In this document: in pieces, positions 52,515 through 63,506 of the stretch | Numbering within the stretch: the first letter of the stretch is position 1 | How the letters are laid out: every line of letters starts with the position of its first letter | NCBI GenBank assembly: GCA_036365515.1 | Contig: CM070877.1 | Coordinates: forward strand, 59,383,975 to 59,447,974 | Origin: Torymus aiolomorphi | Taxonomy: Eukaryota > Arthropoda > Insecta > Hymenoptera > Torymidae | Length of the DNA: 64,000 nt | Reading direction: 5' to 3' | Made by a program: the position numbers and the translations under genes | The notes under the pieces: model-generated | Told to the model about the DNA's origin: nothing | The model's input: the letters and a program-made list of their open reading frames with translations, nothing else | Database searches by the model: none

Positions 52515-54200
52515 TCATCAAGGTGTTCGAAGTGTGGCGGCTAGGCTTTTAAAGTGGCCGATGATGATGTCTAGGTGGTGCGCTCCGTAGTTTTTGCATT
52601 TAGATGTCACGGCGCATCTAATAGGAGGTCCAGGTGTTCGGGGTAGCCGAGGATGATGTCTAGGTGGTGCGCACCGTAGTTTTTTGCATTTATATGTCAG
52701 CGCGCATTTTACAGGAAGTCCAGGTGTTCGAGGTAGCCGATGACGATGTCTAGGTGGTGCGCTCCGTAGTTTCTTGCATTTAGATGTCAGGGCGAATGTA
52801 ATAGGAGGTCCAGGTATTCGAGGTAGCCCATGACGATGTCTAGGCGGTACGCGCCGACGTTTTTGCATTTAGATCTCACGGCCCATCTAATAGGAGGTCC
52901 AGGTGTTCGGGGTAGCCGAGGATGATGTCTACGTGGTGAGCACCGTAGTTTTTTGCATTTATATGTCAGCGCGCATTTTACAGGAAGTCTAGGTGTTCGA
53001 GGTAGCCGATGACGATGTCTAGGTGGTGCGCTTCGTAGTTTTTTACCTCTAGGTATTGGAACGCATCGAATCCGTGGTCTAGGTTTTTGGGTAGCCGATG
53101 ATGGAGTCTAAGTTGTGCGCTCCGTAGGTTTTTGCGATTAGATCTCAGGGTGCATCTAATACGTGGTCCAGGTGTTCGGGGTAGCCGATGACGATGTCTA
53201 GGTGGTGCGCTCCGTAGTTTTTTACATTTAGATGTCACGGCGCATCTAATAGGAGGTCCAGGTGTTCGGGGTAGCCGAGGATGATGTCTAGGTGGTGCGC
53301 ACCGTAGTTTTTTGCATTTATATGTCAGCGCGCATTTTACAGGAAGTCCAAGTGTTCGGAGTAGCCGAGGATGATGTCTAGGTGGTGCGCACCGTAGCTT
53401 TTTGCATTTATATGTCAGGATGCATTTTATAGGAGGTCCAGGTGTTCGAGGTAGCCGATGACGATGTCTAGGTGGTGCGCTCCGTAGTTTTTTGCATTTA
53501 GATGTCACGGCGCATCTAATAGGAGGTCCAGGTGTTCGGGGTAGCCGAGGATGATGTCTAGGTGGTGCGCACCGTAGTTTTTTGCATTTATATGTCAGCG
53601 CGCATTTTACAGGAAGTCCAGGTGTTCGGAGTAGCCGAGGATGATGTCTAGGTGGTGCGCACCGTAGTTTTTTGCATTTATATGTCAGTGCGCATTGTAC
53701 AGGAATTCTAGGTGTTCGAGATAGCCGATGACGATGTCTAGGTGGTGCGCTTCGTAGTTTTTTACCTCTAGGTATTGGAACGCATCGAATGCGTGGTCTA
53801 GGTCTTTGGGGTAGCCGATAATGGAGTCTAGGTTGTGCGCTCCGTAATTTTTTGCGATTAGATCTCAGGGTGCATCTAATACATGGTCCAGGTGTTCGGG
53901 GTAGTCGATGAGGTGCGCACCGTAGCTTTTTGCATTTATATGTCAGGACGTATTTTACAGGAAGTCCAGGTGTTCCAGGTAGCCTATGACGATGTCTAGG
54001 TGATGCGCTCCGTAGTTTTTGCATTTAGATGTCAGAGCGAATGTAATAGGAGGTCCAGGTGTTCGAGGTAGCCGATGACGATGTCTAGGTGTTGCGCTCC
54101 GTAGTTTTTTGCATTTAGATGTCAGGGCGCATGTAATAGTAGGTCCAGGTGTTCGAGGTAGCCTTTGACGAGGTCTAGGTGGTGCGCTCCATAGTAGGTT
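52515..54200 (-). repeat. 90-bp repeat, array 2
   Basis: About 18-19 units. Read on the minus strand each unit codes LDIVIGYLEHLDLLLDAP (1-18), then TGA at codon 19, then HLNAKNYGAHH (20-30). The same 30-codon register and conserved positions as array 1 are kept. An unrelated frame (52978-54024 minus, 348 codons, Pro/Arg/Cys rich) is open only because the repeat unit is a multiple of three. Confidence 0.9.
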
Positions 54201-55293
54201 CATTTTCTTCGACAGTGGTTATTACATGCAAGATCAGAAGTATATTTGTACTTTGAAATGAAAATATAAATATTCAGATAAGTAGCAAACTTTTATATAG
54301 TAGAAAACTGTTATTAATATAATAATAAGTATTGTTACTTTGTGAAATTTTGTTTTTATTTTTACAGAGTATCAGAACTTATGAATCATATGGATAAGAA
54401 GATCTTGATTGAACAGTTTATAAGTAGAACTGTTAACAAATACATAAATTACACGTCTGTCAAATTTAAAGAACCCACAAGACATTCTATAGAAAAAGCA
54501 GCTTAAAAGAATTTCGAATTTAAAACTTTTGGTAATACCAATACTACTATTTAATAATGATATTAAAAATATACTGTAATAAACTGTCATAACGTTATCA
54601 CATTATGTAATTATTAACTGTACAAATAATAATATTGTTGATATAAAACTTTCTGCGAAGTTATAAAATAAGGCAAGTACAGACATTTTTTCTGTATAAT
54701 CTACTCTCCCTCCGTTTCTTCTCCCCTCTCTCTCGCCCTCTATTTTTCCCGCTCTCTTCCCTCTTTCTTTCTCTCTCAACATCCGTCAAACTCTGTACCA
54801 AAAACTTTAATAAGAGTTTAAAAATTTTTTTTTAAATAATCAACACGTTTTAAAAAAAAAAAATTTTATTTACGTTTTAACAACACAATTTATCTAGTCC
54901 TTTAATTTCTTCTAATCTCATCTATTTGATAAGCACATTTATAGAAATGGTAATAATTTTTTTCATGACTGTACAAATAAAAACTTTCTATAAAAATAAA
55001 AAGAATTATGTTTTTTTTCATATGATTTTACAATTAATAATATTGTTAATTTATCATCATACCTAAGAAAATACATGTTCGATTAAATTATTTCAAAAAA
55101 TTTAACTAATATAATCATTTTATAGAGCTCCTTGAAGAAAAATTTGACTGTTTCTTCAAATTTAAAACTTTTATGAATAACAATACAGCCATTTAATAAT
55201 GATATTAAAAATATACTATAATAAACTCTCATAACGTTATCACATTATGTAATTATTATTTTCTCTTAAAAAGTTGTGAAATCTATCTAAAAA
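54201..55293. repeat. Diverged tandem duplication of ~640 bp beside the palindrome
   Basis: Segments at ~54505-54990 and ~55150-55700 share blocks such as TTAATAATGATATTAAAAAT, CATAACGTTATCACATTATG, CTCAACATCCG.CAAACT and GGTAATAATTTTTTTCATGA. The second copy extends into the left palindrome arm. CT-rich tracts occur in both. Non-coding. Confidence 0.75.
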
Positions 55294-58200
55294 AACATAT
55301 TACAAAAGTTTAAACTGAGGCAAGTACCTATTAGTCTCCCTCCCACCCTATCTCTCCCTCCCTCTCTTTCCGACCTCTCTCTCTCTCGCTCTCTCTCTCT
55401 CCGGCTCTCTCTCTCTCTCTATCTCTTCCTCTCTCTCAACATCCGGCAAACTGAGTACCAAAAACTTTAATGAGTGCTTAAATATTTTTTTAGAAGAATC
55501 AACACGTTCTTTAAAAGCTAATTTTTTAATAAAACTTTCTACGAAAGTATAAAATAAGGCAATTATAGACGTTTTTTCTGGATAATCTATAAAAAACAAC
55601 ACAATTTATCTAGTTCTTTTATTTCTTCGAATCTCATCTATTCAATAAACACTCTCTACAAATGGTAATAATTTTTTTCATGACTGTACAAATAATCTAT
55701 AAAATAATAATATTTATGATTTTGTAAAAGAAATCAAATAAATACGAATGAAAAAGTCTTTTAATTCTTTGATTCATTGTATGCTGAACAAATTATATGT
55801 AAGTACATTCAAAAAATTGTTCACTGCAAACCAAACAAACGAAAGTTGTGAAATCAATTATCGATAGTCAAATAATGCAAATAACTCTCGGAAACTACTG
55901 TATGACTGTTCTCAGAAATATATTCAAATTTGTTCATCTTTCTGAGCTATAGAAATTAAACACAAGAAAGTATTGAAATCAATTTATTGTAGTCAAGTAC
56001 CGGCCATAAGTTAATTTGACTGACATAATAGAACTTTTCGTATCTAGCGTGTAAAATTACATTTTACGCCCACATTGTAACTTCAAAATTATTCAGCCAG
56101 TGGGCATAAAATACTACTTAGCGCCCAAGAGACCCAATAGCTCACATACTCTTACAAAACTTTATAGAACCTACGCACTTTACGCCCGTGTGGGCGAAAA
56201 TTATTTTAATTATATAACTATAATGCCTTCTCTTTATTTCTAAAATTCATAAGAATTTTTTTAGATATTTACGAAAAGTCAAAGCCTATATAAAAAAATT
56301 ACATAGTTACCAACACATCACTATTTTTCATAATGCTTTCTCAATTTTGAACTTTCTATAATATTACGCACTTTGGGAGGAAAAGAGAAGTCTAGAGCTG
56401 CTCTAGCAGGGGTGGTCTTCCGATCTCCCATACATACTTGGCGGGCCCGACGATTTGCAGTTTACCGGTGGGCTACTTAAATATAGAATACAAAATTTTT
56501 GCATAAATTCATTAACAATATTTATACCTATAAGTCTACTATAAATAATTACATTGACTTTAATTTTTAATTGGTACCGTTAAGTACAACATCCCTATAT
56601 GTGCAGAATCATGATTTACTTTTATTACCCACAATATTTTTCATTGTGTCCGTCCTTTTTAAACGAGAATAAAATAAAAAATTCATATAAATTTATAGTC
56701 TATTTAAAAGTGCTTTACATTTTACTAACCGTTTTATAAGCAACCTATTGTGTATCCTTTTCCCGCGTGTAAATATCATATAAGATCTCATATGAGAATT
56801 TCAGGCATCGCATATCTCGTATCAGATCTCATATGCGATGTCATCTGTAATTTTATATATTATGGGATTACATATGAGATCTCATATGATACTTTCAGGC
56901 GGGTTTGCACTTTCTATTTAAAAACAGAGTGATAGATTCACGGATCAGTAGTTAATATCTAGAAGCAACCCATTTATACATTTTATCTGATCTTTAAACA
57001 TATGAATAGTTATATGAAAATGACCATGTCTTACACCTTGAACTGTAAATCGTCGGGCCCGCCAAGTATGTATGGGAGATCGGAAGACCACCCCTGCTAG
57101 AGCAGCTCTAGACTTCTCTTTTCCTCCCAAGGTGCGTAATATTATAGAAAGTTCAAAATTGAGAAAGCATTATGAAAAATAGTGATGTGTTGGTAACTAT
57201 GTAATTTTTTTATATAGGCTTTGACTTTTCGTAAATATCTAAAAAAATTCTTATGAATTTTAGAAATAAAGAGAAGGCATTATAGTTATATAATTAAAAT
57301 AATTTTCGTCCACACGGGCGTAAAGTGCGTAGGTTCAAGGTGTAAGACATGGTCATTTTCATATAACTATTCATATGTTTAAAGATCAGATAAAATGTAT
57401 AAATGGGTTGCTTCTAGATATTAACTACTGATCCGTGAATCTATCACTCTGTTTTTAAATAGAAAGTGCAAACCCGCCTGAAAGTATCATATGAGATCTC
57501 ATATGTAATCCCATAATATATAAAATTACAGATGACATCGCATATGAGATCTGATACGAGATATGCGATGCCTGAAATTCTCATATGAGATCTTATATGA
57601 TATTTACACGCGGGAAAAGGATACACAATAGGTTGCTTATAAAACGGTTAGTAAAATGTAAAGCACTTTTAAATAGACTATAAATTTATATGAATTTTTT
57701 ATTTTATTCTCGTTTAAAAGGACGGACACAATGAAAAATATTGTGGGTAATAAAAGTAAATCATGATTCTGCACATATAGGGATGTTGTACTTAACGGTA
57801 CCAATTAAAAATTAAAGTCAATGTAATTATTTATAGTAGACTTATAGGTATAAATATTGTTAATGAATTTATGCAAAAATTTTGTATTCTATATTTAAGT
57901 AGCCCACCGGTAAACTGCAAATCGTCGGGCCCGCCAAGTATGTATGGGAGATCGGAAGACCACCCCTGCTAGAGCAGCTCTAGACTTCTCTTTTCCTCCC
58001 AAGGTGCGTAATATTATAGAAAGTTCAAAATTGAGAAAGCATTATGAAAAATAGTGATGTGTTGGTAACTATGTAATTTTTTTATATAGGCTTTGACTTT
58101 TCGTAAATATCTAAAAAAATTCTTATGAATTTTAGAAATAAAGAGAAGGCATTATAGTTATATAATTAAAATAATTTTCGCCCACACGGGCGTAAAGTGC

Positions 58201-59078
58201 GTAGGTTCTATAAAGTTTTGTAAGAGTATGTGAGCTATTGGGTCTCTTGGGCGCTAAGTAGCATTTTATGCCCACTGGCTGAATAATTTTGAAGTTACAA
58301 TGTGGGCGTAAAATGTAATTTTACACGCTAGATACGAAAAGTTCTATTATGTCAGTCAAATTAACTTATGGCCGGTACTTGACTACAATAAATTGATTTC
58401 AATACTTTCTTGTGTTTAATTTCTATAGCTCAGAAAGATGAACAAATTTGAATATATTTCTGAGAACAGTCATACAGTAGTTTCCGAGAGTTATTTGCAT
58501 TATTTGACTATCGATAATTGATTTCACAACTTTCGTTTGTTTGGTTTGCAGTGAACAATTTTTTGAATGTACTTACATATAATTTGTTCAGCATACAATG
58601 AATCAAAGAATTAAAAGACTTTTTCATTCGTATTTATTTGATTTCTTTTACAAAATCATAAATATTATTATTTTATAGATTATTTGTACAGTCATGAAAA
58701 AAATTATTACCATTTGTAGAGAGTGTTTATTGAATAGATGAGATTCGAAGAAATAAAAGAACTAGATAAATTGTGTTGTTTTTTATAGATTATCCAGAAA
58801 AAACGTCTATAATTGCCTTATTTTATACTTTCGTAGAAAGTTTTATTAAAAAATTAGCTTTTAAAGAACGTGTTGATTCTTCTAAAAAATATTTAAGCAC
58901 TCATTAAAGTTTTTGGTACTCAGTTTGCCGGATGTTGAGAGAGAGGAAGAGATAGAGAGAGAGAGAGCCGGAGAGAGAGAGAGCGAGAGAGAGAGAGGTC
59001 GGAAAGAGAGGGAGGGAGAGATAGGGTGGGAGGGAGACTAATAGGTACTTGCCTCAGTTTAAACTTTTGTAATATGTT
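55294..59078. repeat. Giant palindrome, ~1.75-kb arms, 288-bp spacer
   Basis: The left arm 55294-57044 and right arm 57333-59078 are near-perfect mirror copies. For example, frames 56750-56932 (plus) and 57444-57626 (minus) code the same 60 residues. The spacer 57045-57332 is itself another copy of right-arm sequence 57910-58207, in the same orientation. Arms include AGATCTCATATGAG repeats (56777-56905) and a CT/GA-rich block. No gene is recognised in the arms. It would form a very stable hairpin when single-stranded. Confidence 0.93.
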
Positions 59079-59520
59079 AGTTTTAATTTAAAATTGCGGT
59101 GCGCTGCTAAGTAATTTTCAATTTACAGTATTCTTCGATTCCACAAAAACCAAATATTGAATTAAAATGTAAATAAACTTAATTTAATATTCAAAGTTCT
59201 TTGTTATTTTAACTTTAAAGGAACTATTTTGAAGTACATCATTACAGAACTTTATTAAAAGACTTTGAATATTAAGACTAAATTTGATCTTTGTTTTTCT
59301 TTTTGCTTTTAAATATGAGCTTAAAAATACATTTTTCTTATAAGAAAAGTATGCTAAAACTACTTTGGCTTATAATTACTCAAATAACAGTGATATTAAG
59401 TCTTTTATGCTTGAAAATAATCGTATATTAGCAACATATTAATATTCAATTAAATAGTACATTTCGACACAGGTGGGGAAGTCGACTATTTTGTTCGTGT
59501 GACATTTTTGCACGAGCGAA
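59079..59520. other. No gene seen, AT rich
   Basis: AT-rich spacer between the palindrome and array 3. It ends with GCACGAGCGAAGCGAGCAC just before the first repeat unit. Confidence 0.5.
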
Positions 59521-59524
59521 GCGA

Positions 59525-60590
59525 GCACTTTAAACACCTACCCGCCGTACTCGAGCAGTTTTGAGGTATAGAGCCGAAAAGCTATGGTGCCCACCACCTG
59601 GACATCGTCTTCGGCCACCTTAAACACCTAAACGACGCCTTCGATATTTTTTGACATAAAGACGCGAAAAGCTATGGTGCGCACGACCTGGACATCGTCA
59701 TCGGCCACCTTAAACACCTAGACGACGCCTTCAATATGTTTCGACATAATGACGCAAAAAGCTATGGTGCGCACTACCTGGACATCGTCATCGGCCACCT
59801 TAAACACCTAGACGACGCCTTTAATGTGTTTTGATATATAGACGTGAAAAGCTACGCAGCGCACCACCTCAACATCGTCATCGGCCAGTTTAAACACCTA
59901 GCCGCCGCACTTGAGCAGTTTTGACATATAGAGCCGAAAAGCTCTGGTGCGCACCACCTGGACATCGTCTTCGGCCACCTTAAAAACCTAGACGACGCCT
60001 TCAATATGTTTTGACATAAAGATGCAAAAAGCTATGGTGCGCACTACCTGGACATCGTCATCGGCCACCTTAAAAACCTAGACGACGCCTTCGATGTGTT
60101 TTGATATATAGACGTGAAAAGCTATGGAGCGCACCACCTGAACATCGTGATCGGCCACCTTAAACCCCTTCGATGTGTTTTGATACATAGACGTGAAAAG
60201 CTATGGAGCGCACCACCTGAACATCGTGATCGGCCACCTTAAAACCGTAGACGACCCCTTCGATGTGTTTTGATACATAGACGTGAAAAGCTCTGGTACG
60301 CACCACATGGACATCGTCATCGGCCACTTTAAACACCTAGCCGCCGTACTCGAGCAGTTTTGAGGTATAGAGCCGAAAAGCTAAGGTGCCCACCACCTGG
60401 ACATCGTCATCGGCCACATTAAACACCTAGACGATGCCTTCGATGTGTTTTGATATATAGACGTGGAAAGCTATGGTACGCACCACCTGGACATCGTCAT
60501 CGGCTACCTTAAACCCCTAGACGACGCCTTCGATGTGTTTGGATATATAAACGCAAAAAGCTATGGTGCGCACCACCTGTACATCGTTAA
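59525..60590 (+). repeat. 90-bp repeat, array 3
   Basis: About twelve units, in opposite orientation to array 2. Read on the plus strand the consensus is LDIVIGHLKHLDDAFDVF (1-18), codon 19 TGA in most units but CGA in one near 59738, then YIDVKSYGAHH (20-30). Several units are shortened (for example near 60160). Non-coding as it stands because of the TGA codons. Confidence 0.9.
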
Positions 60591-60986
60591 GCAAAGTGTT
60601 ACTCAAAAATGAGCGTGTCCGGCTCATGCCATATAATTTTTGGTTAAGAATGATCGTATGCTAAATATGAAAGACAATTTGGTTATCAATGTAGGTTTTT
60701 ATTTATTTCTTAAATCACTTGGTCGTTTGGAACTAACCAACAACCCAATTTATAATAATGTAATGATTTTTATCGTTACATGGTCGGAAAAATTTAAGTC
60801 ACATCAGAACGGTCTGCTTTAAATGTAGAAGGAATGTGAATTTGAGCGGAGTATCGTAGCTTTTCTGGCGCATTGTTCAGTTTAGAGAGGAGTAATCGAT
60901 AATATTAATATTAATATTTTACTCTATAATCATTATACGTTCTAAAAATTTTGCTCCGTTCAGGGAACGGAACGTTGTAAATAATT
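60591..60986. other. Right subterminal region of the hAT-type element
   Basis: Unique sequence with a small frame (60640-60822) that has no recognisable domain. It may contain transposase-binding subterminal motifs, which are less regular than at the left end. Confidence 0.4.
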
Positions 60987-61006
60987 CGTTCAAGTTTGCA
61001 ACCCTG

Positions 61007-61626
61007 GTTGTATGTATAAAACCCGGGAAGAAACCCTTTTCCATCATATTGTCTAATAATTCTAAGCTATATTCATCATCTTTCATAATATCGATGTTAA
61101 AATCACCAATAATCAGGTGGTTTTTTATATTTCTTTTGCTATTGATAAATGATTTTACATTCAAAATAAATTCAAGGCGCGGTAAATCATGGCATCGATA
61201 TAATGCGGAAATTTCAAGATTACTGTTGTTATTTAGACTTATTCGTCAGTTTAATACTTTGAGTCTACCAATTTCGATTATTTCAGTAATTTCTGATACA
61301 CAATCTTTTATATATACAACGACACCATCATTTTGATTTAAGTTACCGTTATTGTAGTACAATTTATATCCCTGTATTGCAAAAAAGTGAGGATTGGGTA
61401 AATTCCATGTTTCTGTACATACAATTATATATGGTTTGATCTTCAAGCTCTTAATAAGAATATTCAATTTCGTATAATTGTGATTTAGACTTCTAATATT
61501 GACCTGTAATATCAAACTATCTTTTTTATTTATATTTTTATTGAGAGTTTTAAGATCAAGAAATGACGTTTCTTCTTGTATTACTTCTTTTTGCAATTCT
61601 TCAATGAGATCGACGTGTTGCTCCAT
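61007..61626 (-). pseudogene. LINE ORF2, APE-type endonuclease (N-terminal part)
   Basis: ATG at 61626 overlaps the ORF1 stop. Motifs: LQVNIRSLNHNYTKLNILI, IVCTETWNLPNPHF, GYKLYYNNGNLNQNDGVVVY, then after a TGA near 61246 SALYRCHDLP, HLIIGDFNIDI and GFFPGFIHTTR. These are the conserved N/E/D-N residues of the endonuclease that nicks the target. The frame stops at the hAT insertion and resumes at 52080. Confidence 0.9.
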
Positions 61627-63167
61627 TATGTAGTTTGCTGTTTCCTTGGTGTCGTATGTGTTAGAGATGCGGTACTGGCTTTAAACGGCGGGGTCAGCAA
61701 AGTTGCGCTAGTCCAGTTGTCTCTAGACGGCGAAGTCAGCATAGTTGCGCTAGTCGAGCTGGTCATCGTAGTGGCTTAATTGCTGTTTCCTACTTTACCT
61801 AAGTATCTTGGTATAGTAGGTCTTATCGGATAATCATAGATATCTATATATCTATTGAGCTGATTCTTAAATATTGTACATTTCTCTTTGTCATTGGCCA
61901 TATGTTTAACCTCGAAATTTGTGTTATATTTCGAGTTGCTGTAAAAACAATTGACACATGTAATGTTGGATGGGTTATTATCACATTGCACAGTCTTATG
62001 CGGACCTGCACATTTTAAGCAGCATAGAGTGTTTTTGCATTTCAATGTGTTATGTCCAAATCTTCCACAGTTTAAGCAGGGCTTGATGTTTATTAAATCC
62101 CATACCTTACAGCTTTGATATCCAATGAAGATTCTATTTTGATTGTCACTAATATGTTTATATAGCTCTCTTGGAACTTCAATTATTATGGTTGCCTTGT
62201 TTGTAATCTTATTTTTGTCTATATTTAGTATCTTACACTTATCTTGATATCCAATAAAATTTCTTTTATTTAAGTCCTCTTCCAGCTCTTCTATATTCAT
62301 ATTAGTATAGTTGTCTACACCAACTATATTCATCTTCGGGGATTCAATTTTTTCAATAAATGTTTTATAATTGTTAGATAGTTTTTTTGAGAGTAATTCA
62401 ATTGTTACTTTAGCACTTTTTTCATTCATACTTTTAATCTCAATTTCATTGTCGTTCACTACTTTTAGTTGTTTCATCTGTATATCTTTTTCTTTTATTA
62501 AAACGTCACATACCTTTTTCTTAAAGTCATGTGGATTTTTAATGTCCTTTTTAAGATTTTTCACAATTATTTTCGGTATTCTTTTGTTTTTAATTGCTAG
62601 TTTGTTAGTTGCTACTTCTGCATATGTTTTTTGGTTATGTTACTTTATTTCCATCTCCTGGTCATTTTTATCCTTTTTTATTAATTGCTTCAATATGTCG
62701 TTTTTTTCCATTAGTTCTTGATTTAATTGTCTTAGTAGCTGAATTTCAATTTGATGTTGATTTTCCAGTTCAGCATTTTCAGTTAGCATCGTAACGTTTA
62801 GTAGTTTTTCATTATCTACTGATTTATGTACACTATCAGAGATAATAGATATTTCATTTAATATTTTATGTTTTATTTGTTCCTCTTTTTCACTTTTAAT
62901 TTGCGCAATTAATATTTTAGCTGCTTCACAGAGTTTAGTTTCTTGATTTTTTAAGGTTATATTAAGCTCCACGGGGTCTGGACATATCACTAATAGATTA
63001 CTTATATATTTTTTGTCTTTACACTTTTCATAATCACTTTTATGGTACACGTTTTTGCACACTATGCAAACTACAAGTGACACTTTCCTTTTTGGGTGGC
63101 ATTTATACACTAATTCTAGATTTTTATCAGGAGGCTCTCCGGAAGGCAGCCCGCCTTCCGACGCCAT
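61626..63167 (-). pseudogene. LINE ORF1 protein with PHD-like finger, coiled coil and CCHC fingers
   Basis: ATG at 63167. The N-terminal Cys/His cluster (YKCHPKR..CIVCKNVYHKSDYEKC, residues ~23-50) resembles the PHD-like finger of CR1-group ORF1. A charged coiled coil follows (to ~residue 175), then an RRM-like region and zinc knuckles CLNCGRFGHNTLKC, CLKCAGPHKTVQC and CVNC. Two in-frame stops (TAA at ~62642-62640 and 61778-61776) break a 513-codon frame that ends with TAA at 61628-61626. ORF1 proteins bind the LINE RNA. After the second stop a Ser/Thr-rich tail continues in frame. Confidence 0.88.
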
Positions 63168-63275
63168 CTTGGCGAATGATTATTACATTTTAATAAATGA
63201 TTATATATTATATGTTCCTTCTTATAAAATATGATCACAACATAATACTTTTGTTTGATTAACAAATTATCATTA

Positions 63276-63506
63276 TTATTACAATAAGTTTAAATTTAAA
63301 GATTTCGCATCATTTTCATCTATGTGGCATATTTGAACTACCTGACCATTGAAAAAGGCAGTTTGAGTATCTACAATTGATTCTTCAGGTATTACTTCTC
63401 TAAAGTAATTTTCATTATTTATGGAAGCTGAATTATTATTAACAATGGATAAATCAAGCTGATTTGTGTTTAAGTCTGTTTTTTTTATACTTTCTTACCA
63501 TTGTTT
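63276..63506 (-). pseudogene. Short frame, possible start of a pogo/psq-type gene
   Basis: ATG at ~63506 (MVRKYKK) followed, after a one-base shift in an A run, by ~65 residues (SIVNNNSASINNENYFREV, IPEESIVDTQTAFFNGQVV) to TAA at 63276. MVRKYK-type starts are common in psq/pogo-like proteins of insects, but the rest is not recognised. It lies just outside the LINE 5' end and may be the sequence into which the LINE inserted. Confidence 0.3.

Larger units (their letters stand above)
52089..61006. mobile_element. 8.9-kb hAT-type element without transposase
   Basis: The ends are 20-bp perfect inverted repeats, CAGGGTTGCAAACTTGAACG at 52089 and its complement ending at 61006. They are flanked by the 8-bp duplication GTTGTATG (52081-52088 and 61007-61014). 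CAGGG ends and 8-bp duplications are hAT hallmarks. Removal restores the LINE endonuclease frame. Inside are two arrays of a 90-bp repeat, a diverged tandem duplication and a giant palindrome. No transposase, BED finger or RT is present, so it would need proteins supplied in trans. Confidence 0.88.
44690..63275 (-). mobile_element. CR1/Jockey-like LINE split by three insertions
   Basis: The LINE's own segments are 63275-61007, 52080-52023, 47573-47159 and 46781-44690. Removing the inserts and one copy of each target duplication leaves continuous coding: ...HTTR | RPNDSGG...YIKA | TSIDTKTF...LDKVIK | EAKIKHERN.... ORF1 and ORF2 overlap at TAATG. The 3' end is rich in TTTA repeats (44700-44725, 44955-44998), as in CR1/Jockey groups. 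Few in-frame defects remain in each ORF. The total own length is about 5 kb. Confidence 0.92.

Noticed and set aside
52978..54024. 348-codon Pro/Arg/Cys-rich frame on the minus strand
   Set aside because: It is the alternate frame of the 90-bp repeat. The unit length is a multiple of three, so one frame stays open without coding. The conserved register is the other frame.
56750..57626. Identical 60-codon frames on plus (56750-56932) and minus (57444-57626)
   Set aside because: They are the two arms of the palindrome, and the peptide derives from AGATCTCATATGAG-type repeats. Used as evidence for arm identity, not as genes.
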